Positions 23,907-33,787 are shown, numbered from the stretch's first letter. The stretch is DNA of 64,000 bases from Sphingobacterium tenebrionis (GCF_037126265.1 NZ_JAYLLN010000013.1:12537-76536), one strand, 5' to 3'. The notes: generated by a model not told the origin, from the letters alone. Numbers and translations: made by a program.

Positions 23907-26762
23907 ATGTCTATAAAATCTGGCTTTATTGGCTTTTTCCTATTATTCATTAGTGTCAGCATCCTAGGGCAGAACATCCCTAGGGTCGGAACCCCTTTTG
24001 TGCAGCAATATACCAAATCGATGTATGCTGCTGGAAACCAAAATTGGGGACTTGCCATCAGTCATGACGGATTTGTATATGCAGCCAATACGGAAGGTTT
24101 ATTGGTATTTGATGGACAGGAATGGAAGCTTTTCCCTATGAAGAACCACGCCAGCCTACGCAGCGTCAATATCGATAAAGAAGGAAGAGTTTTTGTTGGT
24201 GGGTCGGGTGAATTTGGCTATTGGACCAGAGGAAGCTATGGGAAAATGAACTACACCAGCTTGTCGGACTCAATCAAAGATAAAGAAACCTTACGCAATG
24301 ATGATATCTGGCGGATCCTCATCCAAGAAGACCAGGTATTCTTCCACAGCTTTTCAAAAAGTTACCGCTATCAAAAAGGGAGCATTGATTTGCTAAGAGC
24401 ACAGGGCGAGCCTTTCCTATTCGGCCATCAGGTTGGTTACAACCTGTATTTTGAACAGATACCTTCGGGTTTACACCGCTTGAGCAATAATCGTCTAGAA
24501 AGGATTCCAGACGCAGCCAAGCTCCAGGGCATGAATATTTTAAGCATGCTCCCCTTCCATGATCATCAAACCTTAATCGCAACCGCCAATCATGGTTTGT
24601 TCTTAATGAGCCCCACAGGCTCCATCAAACCTTTTCCAACGGCGGCTGATGATGCCCTCAAAAGATATCAGATCAATAATGGGGTTAAACTTTTTGCAGA
24701 TCAGTACGCCTTTGGAACCATACAGAATGGGGTGTATATCGTGAATAAATCGGGTGAAATCGTTCAGCATATCAGCAAGAACAATGGATTACAGAACAAT
24801 ACCGTATTAAGTTTAGCCGTGGATAAACAATCCAATCTTTGGGTGGGCTTAGATAATGGGATCGACCGCATTGATATCAATTCACCCTTATATTATTATT
24901 CAGACTTTACAGGCAATATCGGTACAGTATACAGTTCGATCCTGTTCAATAATAAGATCTACCTGGGCACCAACCAAGGTTTGTTCGTAAGTGATTGGAA
25001 AGGGGTTTCCTCTTATAATTCATTGAAATTTCAACTCATCCCCAATTCCCAAGGCCAAGTATGGCAATTGGCGAATATTGCGGGAAAACTGGTTATAGGC
25101 CATAATAATGGCACTTTTATCTTAGAGGACCAAGTGCTTAAAAAAATCTCTTCTGTAACCGGAGCTTGGAAATTTCTACCTGTTGCCAATAGTAATTATT
25201 GGCTGCAAGGAAATTACACTGGAATCGGATTGATGACCACAGATCCAACCGTGTCATTTGTCAAACAGTTGGAAGGCAGGAACGACCTAACGCGCGACAT
25301 TTACCAAGAGCAAGCGGAAACTTTTTGGATAAGTAACCAACAGCAAGTTCAACAGGTAAAATTCAATCCCGGATACCAATCCGTAAAAGAATGGAAAACC
25401 ATGGATAAAGGACTGCCGAAGAATGCCCGGATCCATGGAATATATAACTTGGCCAATAACGCTGTATTTGCTACCGACTCAGGCTTCTACCGTTTTGACC
25501 ATGTATTGAATGAATTTAAAGCCTATGCGGAACTCAACGGACAGCTGGGTTCTTTTTACAATGCCAACAAGGTCATTCCGATCAGCAACAACCAATACTG
25601 GCTAATCAAAAAATCTCATATTGCCCGGGTGGAATTTCCCGCCGATGAACAAATCCGAATTGACTCTTCCTCCTGGAATTCGTTAAAAGGGAGAATGATG
25701 AATAATTACGAACATATATTACAGGTTAACAGCGAACTATCCCTGTTTGGTTTAGATAATGGTTTTGCACTTTACTTCAACAAATTCCCCGTAAAGCAAC
25801 AGATTCCCAAACCCATTATCACCAATATCTGGAACATCACCAAGGACCAGAAACCTTTATATGACGACTTAAGCATTCCCAATGCCGAAAACAATTTAAG
25901 GATTTCATTCGCGTCGCCTTGGTATTCCTCATCGCCCATTCGATACCAATATGTCTTGGAAGGTTATACCGATGATTGGTCCAACTGGGATGTGGTAGCT
26001 TATAGGGATTTCACGAATCTGCCCTTTGGAAATTATACCTTTAAGGTTCGAGCGATATCAGCAAACGGGATACAATCTGATATCACATCGATTAACTTTC
26101 GAATCAAGGCTCCTTGGTACCTGAGTTGGCCAATGATCCTGCTATACGTATTAGCGGCTATCTTTCTGTTCTTTTGGAGCAAGAAAGCTTATGAAAAGCG
26201 GCTAAAGGAAGACCAACGTAAGCTGAAGGAAAACATGTTAGCAGATCAAGAAAAACGTTTGGCCCGAGAAGCCGAAGAGAACGAAAAGAAATTGATGGCC
26301 ATAAAGAACGAACAACTCGAACAGGAACTTGCCATCAAAAACAGGGAATTGGCCAATTCGGCCATGAATATTGTCTATAAAAATGAAATGCTCAACAACC
26401 TGCATCATGAACTGACCAACCTGAATGATTCTAATGGTAACAAGTTGAGTAACGAGCAATTACGAAAGGTAAATAAACTGATTGATGAAGCACATAGTGA
26501 TGATCGGGACTGGGATCTTTTTGAAAAAAGCTTCAATGAAGCCCATGAGAATTTCTTCAAAAAACTGAAAGCTGATTATCCGAGCTTGGTGCCCAATGAT
26601 CTTAAACTCTGTGCCTACCTAAGGCTGAACATGTCGAGTAAGGAGATTGCCTCCTTATTGAATATCAGTACCAGAGGTGTGGAGATCCGTAGGTACCGAT
26701 TGCGGAAAAAACTGGAATTGCCAACGAATAAAAATCTTACCGAATTTTTATTGGAACTGTAA
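23907..26762 (+). CDS. Membrane-spanning regulator: two-component-type beta-propeller, Y_Y_Y domain, coiled coil, LuxR-like HTH
   Basis: A 951-residue one-protein sensor-regulator. A signal sequence (ending ILGQ) leads into a periplasmic beta-propeller built of repeats such as VDKQSNLWVGLDNGIDRID. A triple-tyrosine Y_Y_Y domain follows (about 650-730; RYQYVLEGYTDDWSNW). One transmembrane helix spans about 741-757. A charged cytoplasmic coiled coil (about 760-830) leads to a C-terminal HTH (about 885-945) with SSKEIASLLNISTRGVEIRR. No histidine kinase or receiver domain is present, unlike classical hybrid two-component systems. It probably couples a periplasmic cue directly to DNA binding; the target is unknown. 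ATG 23907 is preferred over TTG 23898. Its stop abuts the stop of the convergent TPM gene. Confidence 0.88.
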   Translation: MSIKSGFIGFFLLFISVSILGQNIPRVGTPFVQQYTKSMYAAGNQNWGLAISHDGFVYAANTEGLLVFDGQEWKLFPMKNHASLRSVNIDKEGRVFVGGSGEFGYWTRGSYGKMNYTSLSDSIKDKETLRNDDIWRILIQEDQVFFHSFSKSYRYQKGSIDLLRAQGEPFLFGHQVGYNLYFEQIPSGLHRLSNNRLERIPDAAKLQGMNILSMLPFHDHQTLIATANHGLFLMSPTGSIKPFPTAADDALKRYQINNGVKLFADQYAFGTIQNGVYIVNKSGEIVQHISKNNGLQNNTVLSLAVDKQSNLWVGLDNGIDRIDINSPLYYYSDFTGNIGTVYSSILFNNKIYLGTNQGLFVSDWKGVSSYNSLKFQLIPNSQGQVWQLANIAGKLVIGHNNGTFILEDQVLKKISSVTGAWKFLPVANSNYWLQGNYTGIGLMTTDPTVSFVKQLEGRNDLTRDIYQEQAETFWISNQQQVQQVKFNPGYQSVKEWKTMDKGLPKNARIHGIYNLANNAVFATDSGFYRFDHVLNEFKAYAELNGQLGSFYNANKVIPISNNQYWLIKKSHIARVEFPADEQIRIDSSSWNSLKGRMMNNYEHILQVNSELSLFGLDNGFALYFNKFPVKQQIPKPIITNIWNITKDQKPLYDDLSIPNAENNLRISFASPWYSSSPIRYQYVLEGYTDDWSNWDVVAYRDFTNLPFGNYTFKVRAISANGIQSDITSINFRIKAPWYLSWPMILLYVLAAIFLFFWSKKAYEKRLKEDQRKLKENMLADQEKRLAREAEENEKKLMAIKNEQLEQELAIKNRELANSAMNIVYKNEMLNNLHHELTNLNDSNGNKLSNEQLRKVNKLIDEAHSDDRDWDLFEKSFNEAHENFFKKLKADYPSLVPNDLKLCAYLRLNMSSKEIASLLNISTRGVEIRRYRLRKKLELPTNKNLTEFLLEL

Positions 26763-28229
26763 TTACCATCGCCCGCCGGCACCCCCACCACCGGAAGAAC
26801 CACCACCAAAACTTCCACTGCTGGATGAGGAACCACCGCCAGAAGATCCTCCAGAAGAACTACTGCTGCTGGAGCGGGTCTTCTTGGCAATGGTGTAGAA
26901 TTCAATATGCTTTTTATAATTACAAAACTGACATTTATCGAATTTCTCTCCAGAACCTGCACTGGAATAATTCGCAGCAACTACCGTTTTGGTCTGGTTT
27001 TTCAATAAGGTATGATACCCACATGCCGGACAGACATCAAATTTTTTACTTACTTCCCAAGGGACCAATTCATACTTCCCGGTCTTACTATGCTGCCAGA
27101 TTTCATATTTCCGGGATCCTTTCTGCTCTTCGGCACGTTGGCCATCATCAAGGATCGTCTTGATCTTTTTGGCGTCCTTATTTCGATTCAAGCGCGTCCA
27201 TTCCGGATCATTGTTCGGTGGAAGAAAACGACCTCTGTTTTTGAACATCCGATTTGAAAGCCAAATCAAATCGAATAGCGCCAATGGTGAAAGCAACATA
27301 GGTACCAGAAGGTAATTCCTAAACTTCTTGAGTGCAATTTGTTTTTCTTCCTCATCCTTGCCACCCTTAACGATACTTTCCCTACCAGTAGTAATCCGCA
27401 TGGCCAAAATAACCCCTCCCAATGCAAATAATATATAAGGGGTATTGTTCTTATTATACAAGGGGCTGAGATCCTCATATAAAATGATCAGTGGGAAAAC
27501 TGATACAAACATCAATAATACACCACATCCAAGCCCATAAAATATTGGCTTTACAAACGAGACTTTGTTCGCTTTTTTTAATAGCGATTTAATGACTAGA
27601 TGGGTATAGATGTATAATGCAATAAAAAAGAGGATCACCAATAAGCTATTTTTAAAAATAGCATTATCCCAACTGAAGAAAGGCTGTGCTTCGGGCATCA
27701 TCTCCTTCAGCTCTTTTACGGAATCTGGTGATTTAAGCACATGTTCAATAAAACGCACCGCTTGAAAAACACCAGCGCTGTAATACCCCTGTTGAAAATT
27801 AGGTACAAGGTATAATTCGCCCACCCGCTTTAAATAGGCATCCGGAAAGAGCCGTTCCATTCCATAGCCAGAAATAAAACGATATTCCCGCCTATCCTTT
27901 GCGATAAAGAGCAACAATCCATTGTTGGACTCTTTTTTCCCAATCCCCCATTTATTGAATAAAGATAAAGCAAATTCAAAATCATCTTCACCATCGTAAT
28001 CATTGACCAGCACAATGGCAAACTCCGCCCCTGTTTCCTGTTCTATGCTTTTACATATACTATCAAGTTCCTGCACGGAATACCAATCCAAAATACCATC
28101 GGGATTGGAAACATAATAATCTTGTCCTTTACTTTTAGGATTGGGGATCTGCGCATGTAAAGCTGGGATACAAAAGAATAGAACCAGCCAAAGTTTTAGA
28201 ATAGTGTGAAAAATACCTTTCAAAAGCAT
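26763..28229 (-). CDS. TPM domain protein with zinc-ribbon and Gly/Ser-rich C-terminus (YgcG-like)
   Basis: A 488-residue membrane protein. A signal sequence (ending LHAQ) is followed by a TPM domain (about 35-165; DWYSVQELDSICKSIEQETG, AIVLVNDYDGEDDFEFAL). Several transmembrane helices lie between about 195 and 325. Two Cys pairs form a possible zinc ribbon (CPACGYH and CQFCNYKK). The tail is almost pure Ser/Gly and ends GGAGGRW, as in YgcG-type proteins. TPM domains occur in stress-related and photosystem-repair proteins; the role here is unknown. The minus-strand stop at 26763-26765 directly abuts the stop of the plus-strand regulator gene, leaving no room for a terminator. Confidence 0.87.
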   Translation of the reverse strand: MLLKGIFHTILKLWLVLFFCIPALHAQIPNPKSKGQDYYVSNPDGILDWYSVQELDSICKSIEQETGAEFAIVLVNDYDGEDDFEFALSLFNKWGIGKKESNNGLLLFIAKDRREYRFISGYGMERLFPDAYLKRVGELYLVPNFQQGYYSAGVFQAVRFIEHVLKSPDSVKELKEMMPEAQPFFSWDNAIFKNSLLVILFFIALYIYTHLVIKSLLKKANKVSFVKPIFYGLGCGVLLMFVSVFPLIILYEDLSPLYNKNNTPYILFALGGVILAMRITTGRESIVKGGKDEEEKQIALKKFRNYLLVPMLLSPLALFDLIWLSNRMFKNRGRFLPPNNDPEWTRLNRNKDAKKIKTILDDGQRAEEQKGSRKYEIWQHSKTGKYELVPWEVSKKFDVCPACGYHTLLKNQTKTVVAANYSSAGSGEKFDKCQFCNYKKHIEFYTIAKKTRSSSSSSSGGSSGGGSSSSSGSFGGGSSGGGGAGGRW

Positions 28230-28359
28230 AATTGGATTTAAATCATACCCCCATGTACTTGGGGAGAATTATCATTCGAATATAATCATTTAAAAAATAC
28301 CCTTACAAGAACTTGACATTTTATCCCTATTATGGTCTATTATTTGAGCAATATATATT

Positions 28360-28920
28360 ATGGGAAAAATTTTAAAAGTACTTTTAACACTGGCCATCAT
28401 CATCGGGGTCACCTGGTTTGTATGGGACCGTATAAAGCCAAGCACGAAAACCGAAAGCAATCATCAGGTGCTATTGGAAAGAATCGAAGCCATGGGCAAA
28501 CTCGAGTTGGTAAAATATAGATATAGCGACGTGGTTGAACATAAAAGCATCAGTGCCTATCTTCCTGATGCGAGTGTACTATTGATCATCAAAGCAGATG
28601 CAGTAGGTTGTATTGACCTCACTAAACTCGATTCAACGGACATTCAGGTTACTGGTGATTCTGTTACCATCCATCTTCCAAAACCTGAAATATGTTACGT
28701 CAAAATCGACCATAAAGATTCGAAGGTATATGATACCAAAATGGCGTTTTTTAGGGAAGCAGACCTGGTAGATGAAGCCTATAAATATGCAGAAGAGGAA
28801 ATCCACAAACAGGTTAAGGCATCTGATATCCTTTCACAGACTCAAAAAAATGCCATGTCGGTGTTCCAGCCTTTGATCGAAGCTTTGGAATTCAAAAAAG
28901 TAACCCTTACATTCGATTAA
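28360..28920 (+). CDS. DUF4230 domain protein, membrane-anchored
   Basis: A 186-residue protein with one N-terminal transmembrane helix (ILKVLLTLAIIIGVTWFVW). The exposed domain contains GKLELVKYRYSDVVEH and LLIIKADAVGCIDLTKL, features of the DUF4230 family. The function is unknown. It is followed after 10 bp by a methyltransferase gene with which it probably forms an operon. The region upstream to the TPM gene (130 bp, divergent) has no obvious promoter match. Confidence 0.82.
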   Translation: MGKILKVLLTLAIIIGVTWFVWDRIKPSTKTESNHQVLLERIEAMGKLELVKYRYSDVVEHKSISAYLPDASVLLIIKADAVGCIDLTKLDSTDIQVTGDSVTIHLPKPEICYVKIDHKDSKVYDTKMAFFREADLVDEAYKYAEEEIHKQVKASDILSQTQKNAMSVFQPLIEALEFKKVTLTFD

Positions 28921-28930
28921 AATCGAAATC

Positions 28931-29530
28931 ATGAAGGAAAGTAAAGATGTCTACAAGATCTATGACAAAATAGCCGGTTGGTTCCATCAGAACCGTGGGC
29001 AAGACCTCATGGAGAAGGCTTATCTGGATTTTGTCCTGGAAAAAATCCCCCAAGATGGAAAGATACTGGATTTAGGTTGCGGAACTGGAAAGCCCATCTT
29101 AGCCTATCTACTATCTTTGGGAAGATCAGTCGTTGCGGTTGATGCCAGTAGGGAGATCCTTAAGATTGCAGCCCAGAATTTCCCCGAACAAGCTTTTATC
29201 CTTCAGGATATGAGGAATTTGGATCTACCGGAAAAATTCGACGCCATCATAGCTTGGCATAGCTTTTTTCATCTGCCTGCTGCAGATCAGCAATCGATGT
29301 TCCCTATATTCAAACAATACTTGAACCCCGGTGGTATGTTGGTTTTTACCTCCGGCCCGGATGAGGGTGAAGCTTGGAGTAGGTTAAACCAGGAAGATGT
29401 ATACCATGCCTCCTTATCCCCAACGGATTATGAGCATCTATTAAAAGCAAACGAGTTTATTGTCCTTAAGAAAGCGTTGGAAGACCCAACTGTTGGTAAT
29501 GCTTCCGTTTGGGTCTGCCAAAGAATCTAA
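28931..29530 (+). CDS. SAM-dependent class I methyltransferase
   Basis: A 199-residue Rossmann-fold methyltransferase. The SAM-binding motif I is ILDLGCGTGKP (about 45-55), and an acidic residue after strand 2 lies in VVAVDAS. The segment MRNLDLPEKFDAIIAWHSFFHL fits motifs IV-V of the UbiE/Methyltransf_25 group. The substrate is unknown. Its stop codon overlaps that of the convergent exporter gene (CTAA read on both strands). Confidence 0.85.
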   Translation: MKESKDVYKIYDKIAGWFHQNRGQDLMEKAYLDFVLEKIPQDGKILDLGCGTGKPILAYLLSLGRSVVAVDASREILKIAAQNFPEQAFILQDMRNLDLPEKFDAIIAWHSFFHLPAADQQSMFPIFKQYLNPGGMLVFTSGPDEGEAWSRLNQEDVYHASLSPTDYEHLLKANEFIVLKKALEDPTVGNASVWVCQRI

Positions 29531-30735
29531 ACTGTCTTAAATCCGATCTTTTTCATGTTTGGCAAGAAGTAAGCAATAATACCAATCAAAGGCAGGAATG
29601 AACATACATGATAGATATTATCTAATGAGGTATGATCGGCCCACCAACCCAGGAATGCGGCTCCTATCCCACCCATTCCAAAGGCAAAACCATAGAATAA
29701 ACCCGATACCATGCCGATTTTCTTCGGCAGCAGTTCTTGTGCATAAACCAAAATGGAAGGAAAGGCAGAAGCCATAATAAATCCAATAACCGAAACCAGA
29801 ATGGCCGTCCAGAAGGGATTGGCGTAAGGTAATAACAATGTGAAAGGTGCACAACCTAGCACAGAAAGCCAAATAATATATTTCCTACCTAAAATATCGC
29901 CCAAGGATCCGCCAATCAAAGTTCCTAAAGCAATGGCAATCAAGAAATAGAACAGGTATAACTGCGCTCCAACTTCAGATATCCCGAACTTCTGCATCAG
30001 GTAGAATTGCAGGTAACTCGTAATGCTGGCGATATAGATGTATTTGGAAAAAATCAATAGCAATAATATACCAATTGACCAAGCAATGCGTTGGGAAGAC
30101 AGATCTGGGATTTTGAGCAGTTTCTTGCCATTTCCTTTTTGTGCCAACAAGACTTTCTGGTACCATTTTGCAATATAGGTCAACACCACCTGGGCAAGAA
30201 CAATTACAGCGACAAACCAAATAATATACCGTTGTCCATTGGGGATGACAAACCAGGCCAATAGCAATGGTCCTAAGGCTGTCCCGGTATTACCACCGAT
30301 CTGGAAAATAGATTGGGCAAGACTTCTTTTTCCTCCGGAGGACATAAAGGCCACCCTGGAAGATTCAGGATGGAAGATAGATGACCCGATACCCACCATG
30401 ATCACGGAAAACAAGATGGAACCATAATTATTGGAATAGGCCAGAGAGATCACCCCTACAAAACTGAACATCATCCCAACGATCTGTGAATAAGGTTTTG
30501 GATGTTTATCCGTATAAGCGCCTATAACGGGCTGTAGTAAGGAAGAAGCCAATTGGAAGCAGAGGGTAATAACACCAATCTGGGCATAATTCAAATGGAA
30601 ATTTTCTTTTAGCATCGGATAGGATGCTGGTATGATAGCCTGGATCAGGTCATTCAGTAAATGTGCAATACAGATTGCAAATAATATGGGATAGGTAGTT
30701 TTTTGAGGATTATAAACAAAGGAAGCCTTCTGCAT
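29527..30735 (-). CDS. fsr: MFS transporter, fosmidomycin-resistance (Fsr) type
   Basis: A 402-residue, 12-helix major facilitator. The N-terminus (LLNDLIQAIIPASYPMLKE, then FQLASSLLQPVIGAYTD) and GIGSSIFHPESSRVAFMSSG are the distinguishing segments of the Fsr group, which exports fosmidomycin in E. coli. Fosmidomycin blocks the pathway that includes ispE in this window, but native substrates are probably wider. It is a single gene; the hairpin upstream belongs to the lipoprotein gene. Confidence 0.85.
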   Translation of the reverse strand: MQKASFVYNPQKTTYPILFAICIAHLLNDLIQAIIPASYPMLKENFHLNYAQIGVITLCFQLASSLLQPVIGAYTDKHPKPYSQIVGMMFSFVGVISLAYSNNYGSILFSVIMVGIGSSIFHPESSRVAFMSSGGKRSLAQSIFQIGGNTGTALGPLLLAWFVIPNGQRYIIWFVAVIVLAQVVLTYIAKWYQKVLLAQKGNGKKLLKIPDLSSQRIAWSIGILLLLIFSKYIYIASITSYLQFYLMQKFGISEVGAQLYLFYFLIAIALGTLIGGSLGDILGRKYIIWLSVLGCAPFTLLLPYANPFWTAILVSVIGFIMASAFPSILVYAQELLPKKIGMVSGLFYGFAFGMGGIGAAFLGWWADHTSLDNIYHVCSFLPLIGIIAYFLPNMKKIGFKTV

Positions 30736-30752
30736 GATATATACGAAAATTA

Positions 30753-30781
30753 ACAGCCGGATGTTAAATTCATCCGGCTGT
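30753..30781 (-). terminator. Terminator of the 137-residue lipoprotein gene
   Basis: Perfect 11-bp GC-rich arms (30753-30763 and 30771-30781) with a 7-base loop. A short T-rich stretch follows on the minus strand. Confidence 0.82.
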
Positions 30782-30795
30782 CAAATCTAATAAGT

Positions 30796-31209
30796 TTACT
30801 TCTCTAATTCAAGCGAAGGTTTAATATCTTCATAGAGGGCTTTGTATTCTTCTCCGCTACTTTGCGTATCCGGAAAAACTTTTCCTTCAACCATGACCTG
30901 CACGGAACCATCCTCTTGTGGGATTTCAAATACCTTCGAGATATGCACATGTGCTCTTACCGGAATCTCCTTAATGAGTTCGGCAGATGGCATCTGTGGT
31001 TGGGAGGATAAGAAATATCCTTCTTTACCATCCGGTCGCTGTTGTTTGTAATGATAGTAATAGGTCGGCTGTTTGGTGAAAAAGATATTGTTTGCAATAT
31101 CCGCATACCTTGGGTCTTTGGTTACTTCGTCCTTTTGTCCGGAATTACAGCCAATAAAAAAAATGCTGGAGCAAAACAATGCAAGCATTGTCAAAAAAAA
31201 TCTATTCAT
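30796..31209 (-). CDS. Putative lipoprotein of unknown function
   Basis: A 137-residue protein with a lipoprotein signal: hydrophobic run FFLTMLALFCSSIFF and lipobox FIGC, Cys21 being the probable lipidated residue. The mature part has no recognisable catalytic motif; SAELIKEIPVRAHVHISKV and VQVMVEGKVFPDT suggest a small beta-rich fold. It is a stand-alone gene with its own terminator. The 170 bp upstream hold nothing I can assign. Confidence 0.75.
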   Translation of the reverse strand: MNRFFLTMLALFCSSIFFIGCNSGQKDEVTKDPRYADIANNIFFTKQPTYYYHYKQQRPDGKEGYFLSSQPQMPSAELIKEIPVRAHVHISKVFEIPQEDGSVQVMVEGKVFPDTQSSGEEYKALYEDIKPSLELEK

Positions 31210-31381
31210 GGTTAGTGTGTTTTAAAAATTGACACAAATATCCTTAATTATGATTAGAAATTATCCCTAATCTAAAAGCAAAATACCTGCTTTCATTCAA
31301 ATAAATACATTATCCATAAAATTGTAAGTTTTCGTCTATACCAAGCAATGGGCTTTATACCTCATAGGAATGTTTTATGAG

Positions 31382-32296
31382 TTAAATCTTGAGATACTTG
31401 GCGACCTCATCTAAATTTGCATCCTTTAAAAGAACATTTTTATGTTGATCGAGCAGGTAAATCGTGGGGGTTGCTTTGATCTGATAGATGCCTTTGTTCA
31501 CAATATATTGCTCCTCATCTAAGCCGTTGATCCAATTCTCAGGAATTTCCGCTTTATAATCATCCCAAAGGTCACGGTTTCCATCGGGATAAATCGCTAG
31601 TACCTTTAATTTTCCAGAGTCAATCAGCGCATTGAATGGCTGATAATCTTTTAATGCCTCAATGGCATCTGCGCAGGAACTACAACCCGGTTCATAGAAA
31701 AAGAGAAAGATCCAATCTGCTTTTTCTTCATAGAGACTAGAAAACGTTGCATCATCTTTCAAGAACTTAAAATCAGCTGCCTTAGTTCCCGGTTTATTTT
31801 TCTGCACCATCGGAAGTAAGGTTTTGTACTTTATCGTTAGAGCTTCCGTTAATTTATCTGTTTTTAGCAGGTTAAGTATAAAACCTTCATAAAGGATATC
31901 GTTCCTTAATGGTGAATTTGGATCACCCAAGTAACGATCCATGGTAGTTGTTAGGTATTGAAAGGTTTTGGGTTCTATTTTCGCTTGGTTGAAAAGATCC
32001 TCCAGCCCATCATTAAACTTCTTTTCATCTACGAATTTCATCATATTGATATAATTCACAATTGCTTGCTCACTGTATTCCGGATTCAAGGATAATAAGG
32101 TGTCCTGAAAATTATAATTATCCCAATAATGGTCAAATACATAGGTATTTTGATCTTCAGGGCTGGTTAAAACAGTAGGCGCTTGTGGTGGACTATAGAC
32201 CTTCGCCGTTGTTGTTTCCGTAGGAGTTGATGTTTTTTTATTTTGTTGACAAGATACAATGACCATTAAGCCGAAAAGGATACCTAAATATTTCAT
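31382..32296 (-). CDS. Thioredoxin-like lipoprotein with DUF5106-type N-terminal domain
   Basis: A 304-residue envelope thiol-disulfide protein. Starting at the ATG at 32296, it has a short lipoprotein signal (GILFGLMVIVSC, lipidated Cys near 16). A helical region (about 50-175; TYVFDHYWDNYNFQDTLL) typical of DUF5106 follows. The thioredoxin fold contains the redox motif EPGCSSCADAIEAL and the cis-proline strand IKATPTIYLLDQ. Probable disulfide reductase or isomerase in the periplasm. The frame is open up to 32356, but that part is not signal-like and is left out. Confidence 0.85.
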   Translation of the reverse strand: MKYLGILFGLMVIVSCQQNKKTSTPTETTTAKVYSPPQAPTVLTSPEDQNTYVFDHYWDNYNFQDTLLSLNPEYSEQAIVNYINMMKFVDEKKFNDGLEDLFNQAKIEPKTFQYLTTTMDRYLGDPNSPLRNDILYEGFILNLLKTDKLTEALTIKYKTLLPMVQKNKPGTKAADFKFLKDDATFSSLYEEKADWIFLFFYEPGCSSCADAIEALKDYQPFNALIDSGKLKVLAIYPDGNRDLWDDYKAEIPENWINGLDEEQYIVNKGIYQIKATPTIYLLDQHKNVLLKDANLDEVAKYLKI

Positions 32297-32367
32297 GTGT
32301 TCATTTTTTTGTAAGGTATGGATTATCACCATATATTTCAAAAGGACAAATATCAAACCATAAAAGC

Positions 32368-32405
32368 AAAAGAGGCTATATCAAGCATTTGATAAAGCCT
32401 CTTTT
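32368..32405 (-). terminator. Terminator of the OmpA-family gene
   Basis: AAAAGAGGCT (32368-32377) pairs with AGCCTCTTTT (32396-32405); the inner TATCAA/TTGATA extends the stem. It lies 37 bases past the OmpA-like stop. Confidence 0.82.
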
Positions 32406-32442
32406 TATATTCTTAAAGAATTGATAGTTATCAAATTCTCAT

Positions 32443-33681
32443 TTAGTTTTCTTCGATTTTTTCATTTAAAAGAAGATCAGCAATCGTAATAACTGCCCTG
32501 CTCAATCTAGGGTCGTTATAGAACATATTCGCAACACCACCTTTATGGTCTTTCTTCAACTGGTTAGGATTAACCTTAAATTCGTTGACCAATACATTGT
32601 AAATAGCATCTGCACGTTCTCTACTCAAACGTTCGTTAATCGCTGGAGTACCTGTACCCTCATCCGCATAACCCGTGATACTGTATACAAAATTAGGATT
32701 GGTTTCTTTGATCAACTTCGCGAAGAAGCCTAGGTTTACACGAGCTTCATTACTAACCGTACTTTTATTGATTGGGAAAGTAACAAGAATTGGTGCAGCC
32801 AACATGTTTCTCTTCACGTTAATATTCGTAATGGTCGTATCCTTAGCTTGAGCCAACAATTTACGTAAGGCATCGTTGTCTGATTCCAGTTGCTTTAAGC
32901 GATCTAGGATAGCTTGCAGTTGTGCTTCATCGTAAGATTCCGTTACTTTAATTTGGGTTGGCTTATCCCAATCGCGTTTGTTGAAACGGTAAACAAGACC
33001 TAAACTTGCGGATAGGATACCATCATTTCTCCGGTTACCTTCATCCCCATCAAAACGGTCATGAACCATTGCTCCTCTTACATCAAGTGTTAGGTCCAAG
33101 GCATTTGCTAAACGAAATGTATTATAAACACCAATGTTTGCACTTACTTCACGCTCATTTGGCGTTTCGGTAGTCACCATCCAACCTAAACCAGCATAAG
33201 GGCTAACGTTGTAAAAACGGTTTGGTTTAAAACCATCTAAGATATTCGTTAAATTGAACAATACATCTCCACGAAGATGCCAATATCCAAACTCTTCATT
33301 ATATAACCAGTATCCATCCCATGGTTTTCCATCATATTGTACACCTGTTGAATGCGGACCAAATTGGGTTAATCCTTTAACCTTTAATCCATCAACACCT
33401 ACGCGCACCCCAATACCTGGTGAGAACCATTTCCCAATATAGCCATGGAAATATGGTGTTAAACGTTCGCCAAATTTTGCTTGTTTATTGTGGTCACCAA
33501 AATACATTTGCGCACCAGCACCAGCACCAAAAAACCAGTTATCAAAAAAGCGGTTGGTAACAACTTTGTATTGATCGTCGCTTACAGTAACTACTGAATC
33601 GCGTTTGATGGTTAGGGTTTGCCCGTAACTTGCTGCACTAATGGACAGACCAAGGGCTATAGAAAGTAATGTTTTATTCAT
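32443..33681 (-). CDS. OmpA family outer-membrane protein
   Basis: A 412-residue protein that tethers the outer membrane to peptidoglycan. A signal peptide (ending ASYGQ) is followed by an 8-strand-type beta-barrel region (about 45-235). A coiled linker (about 255-285; LQAILDRLKQLESDNDALRKLL) leads to a C-terminal OmpA/MotB domain with YSITGYADEGTG and NERLSRERADAIYNVLV. The NERLSRERA stretch includes the conserved peptidoglycan-binding Arg. It is monocistronic with a long AT-rich leader. Confidence 0.92.
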   Translation of the reverse strand: MNKTLLSIALGLSISAASYGQTLTIKRDSVVTVSDDQYKVVTNRFFDNWFFGAGAGAQMYFGDHNKQAKFGERLTPYFHGYIGKWFSPGIGVRVGVDGLKVKGLTQFGPHSTGVQYDGKPWDGYWLYNEEFGYWHLRGDVLFNLTNILDGFKPNRFYNVSPYAGLGWMVTTETPNEREVSANIGVYNTFRLANALDLTLDVRGAMVHDRFDGDEGNRRNDGILSASLGLVYRFNKRDWDKPTQIKVTESYDEAQLQAILDRLKQLESDNDALRKLLAQAKDTTITNINVKRNMLAAPILVTFPINKSTVSNEARVNLGFFAKLIKETNPNFVYSITGYADEGTGTPAINERLSRERADAIYNVLVNEFKVNPNQLKKDHKGGVANMFYNDPRLSRAVITIADLLLNEKIEEN

Positions 33682-33787
33682 TTCTTAACGATAAGAATTG
33701 ATTTAATAAATTTTTAAATTGATTTGTTGGATAAAAATTAATAGTTAGTGTGATCTTAATTTTATACTCCCCTATTCAAATCTGAAA

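Noticed and set aside
26677..26898. Pro/Glu-rich frame on the plus strand (PPAPPPPEEPPP)
   Set aside because: It is the antisense of the Ser/Gly-rich tail of the TPM protein.
28251..28265. Small CCCCA/TGGGG hairpin upstream of the DUF4230 gene
   Set aside because: Only 5 bp of stem, without T-run or conserved context.
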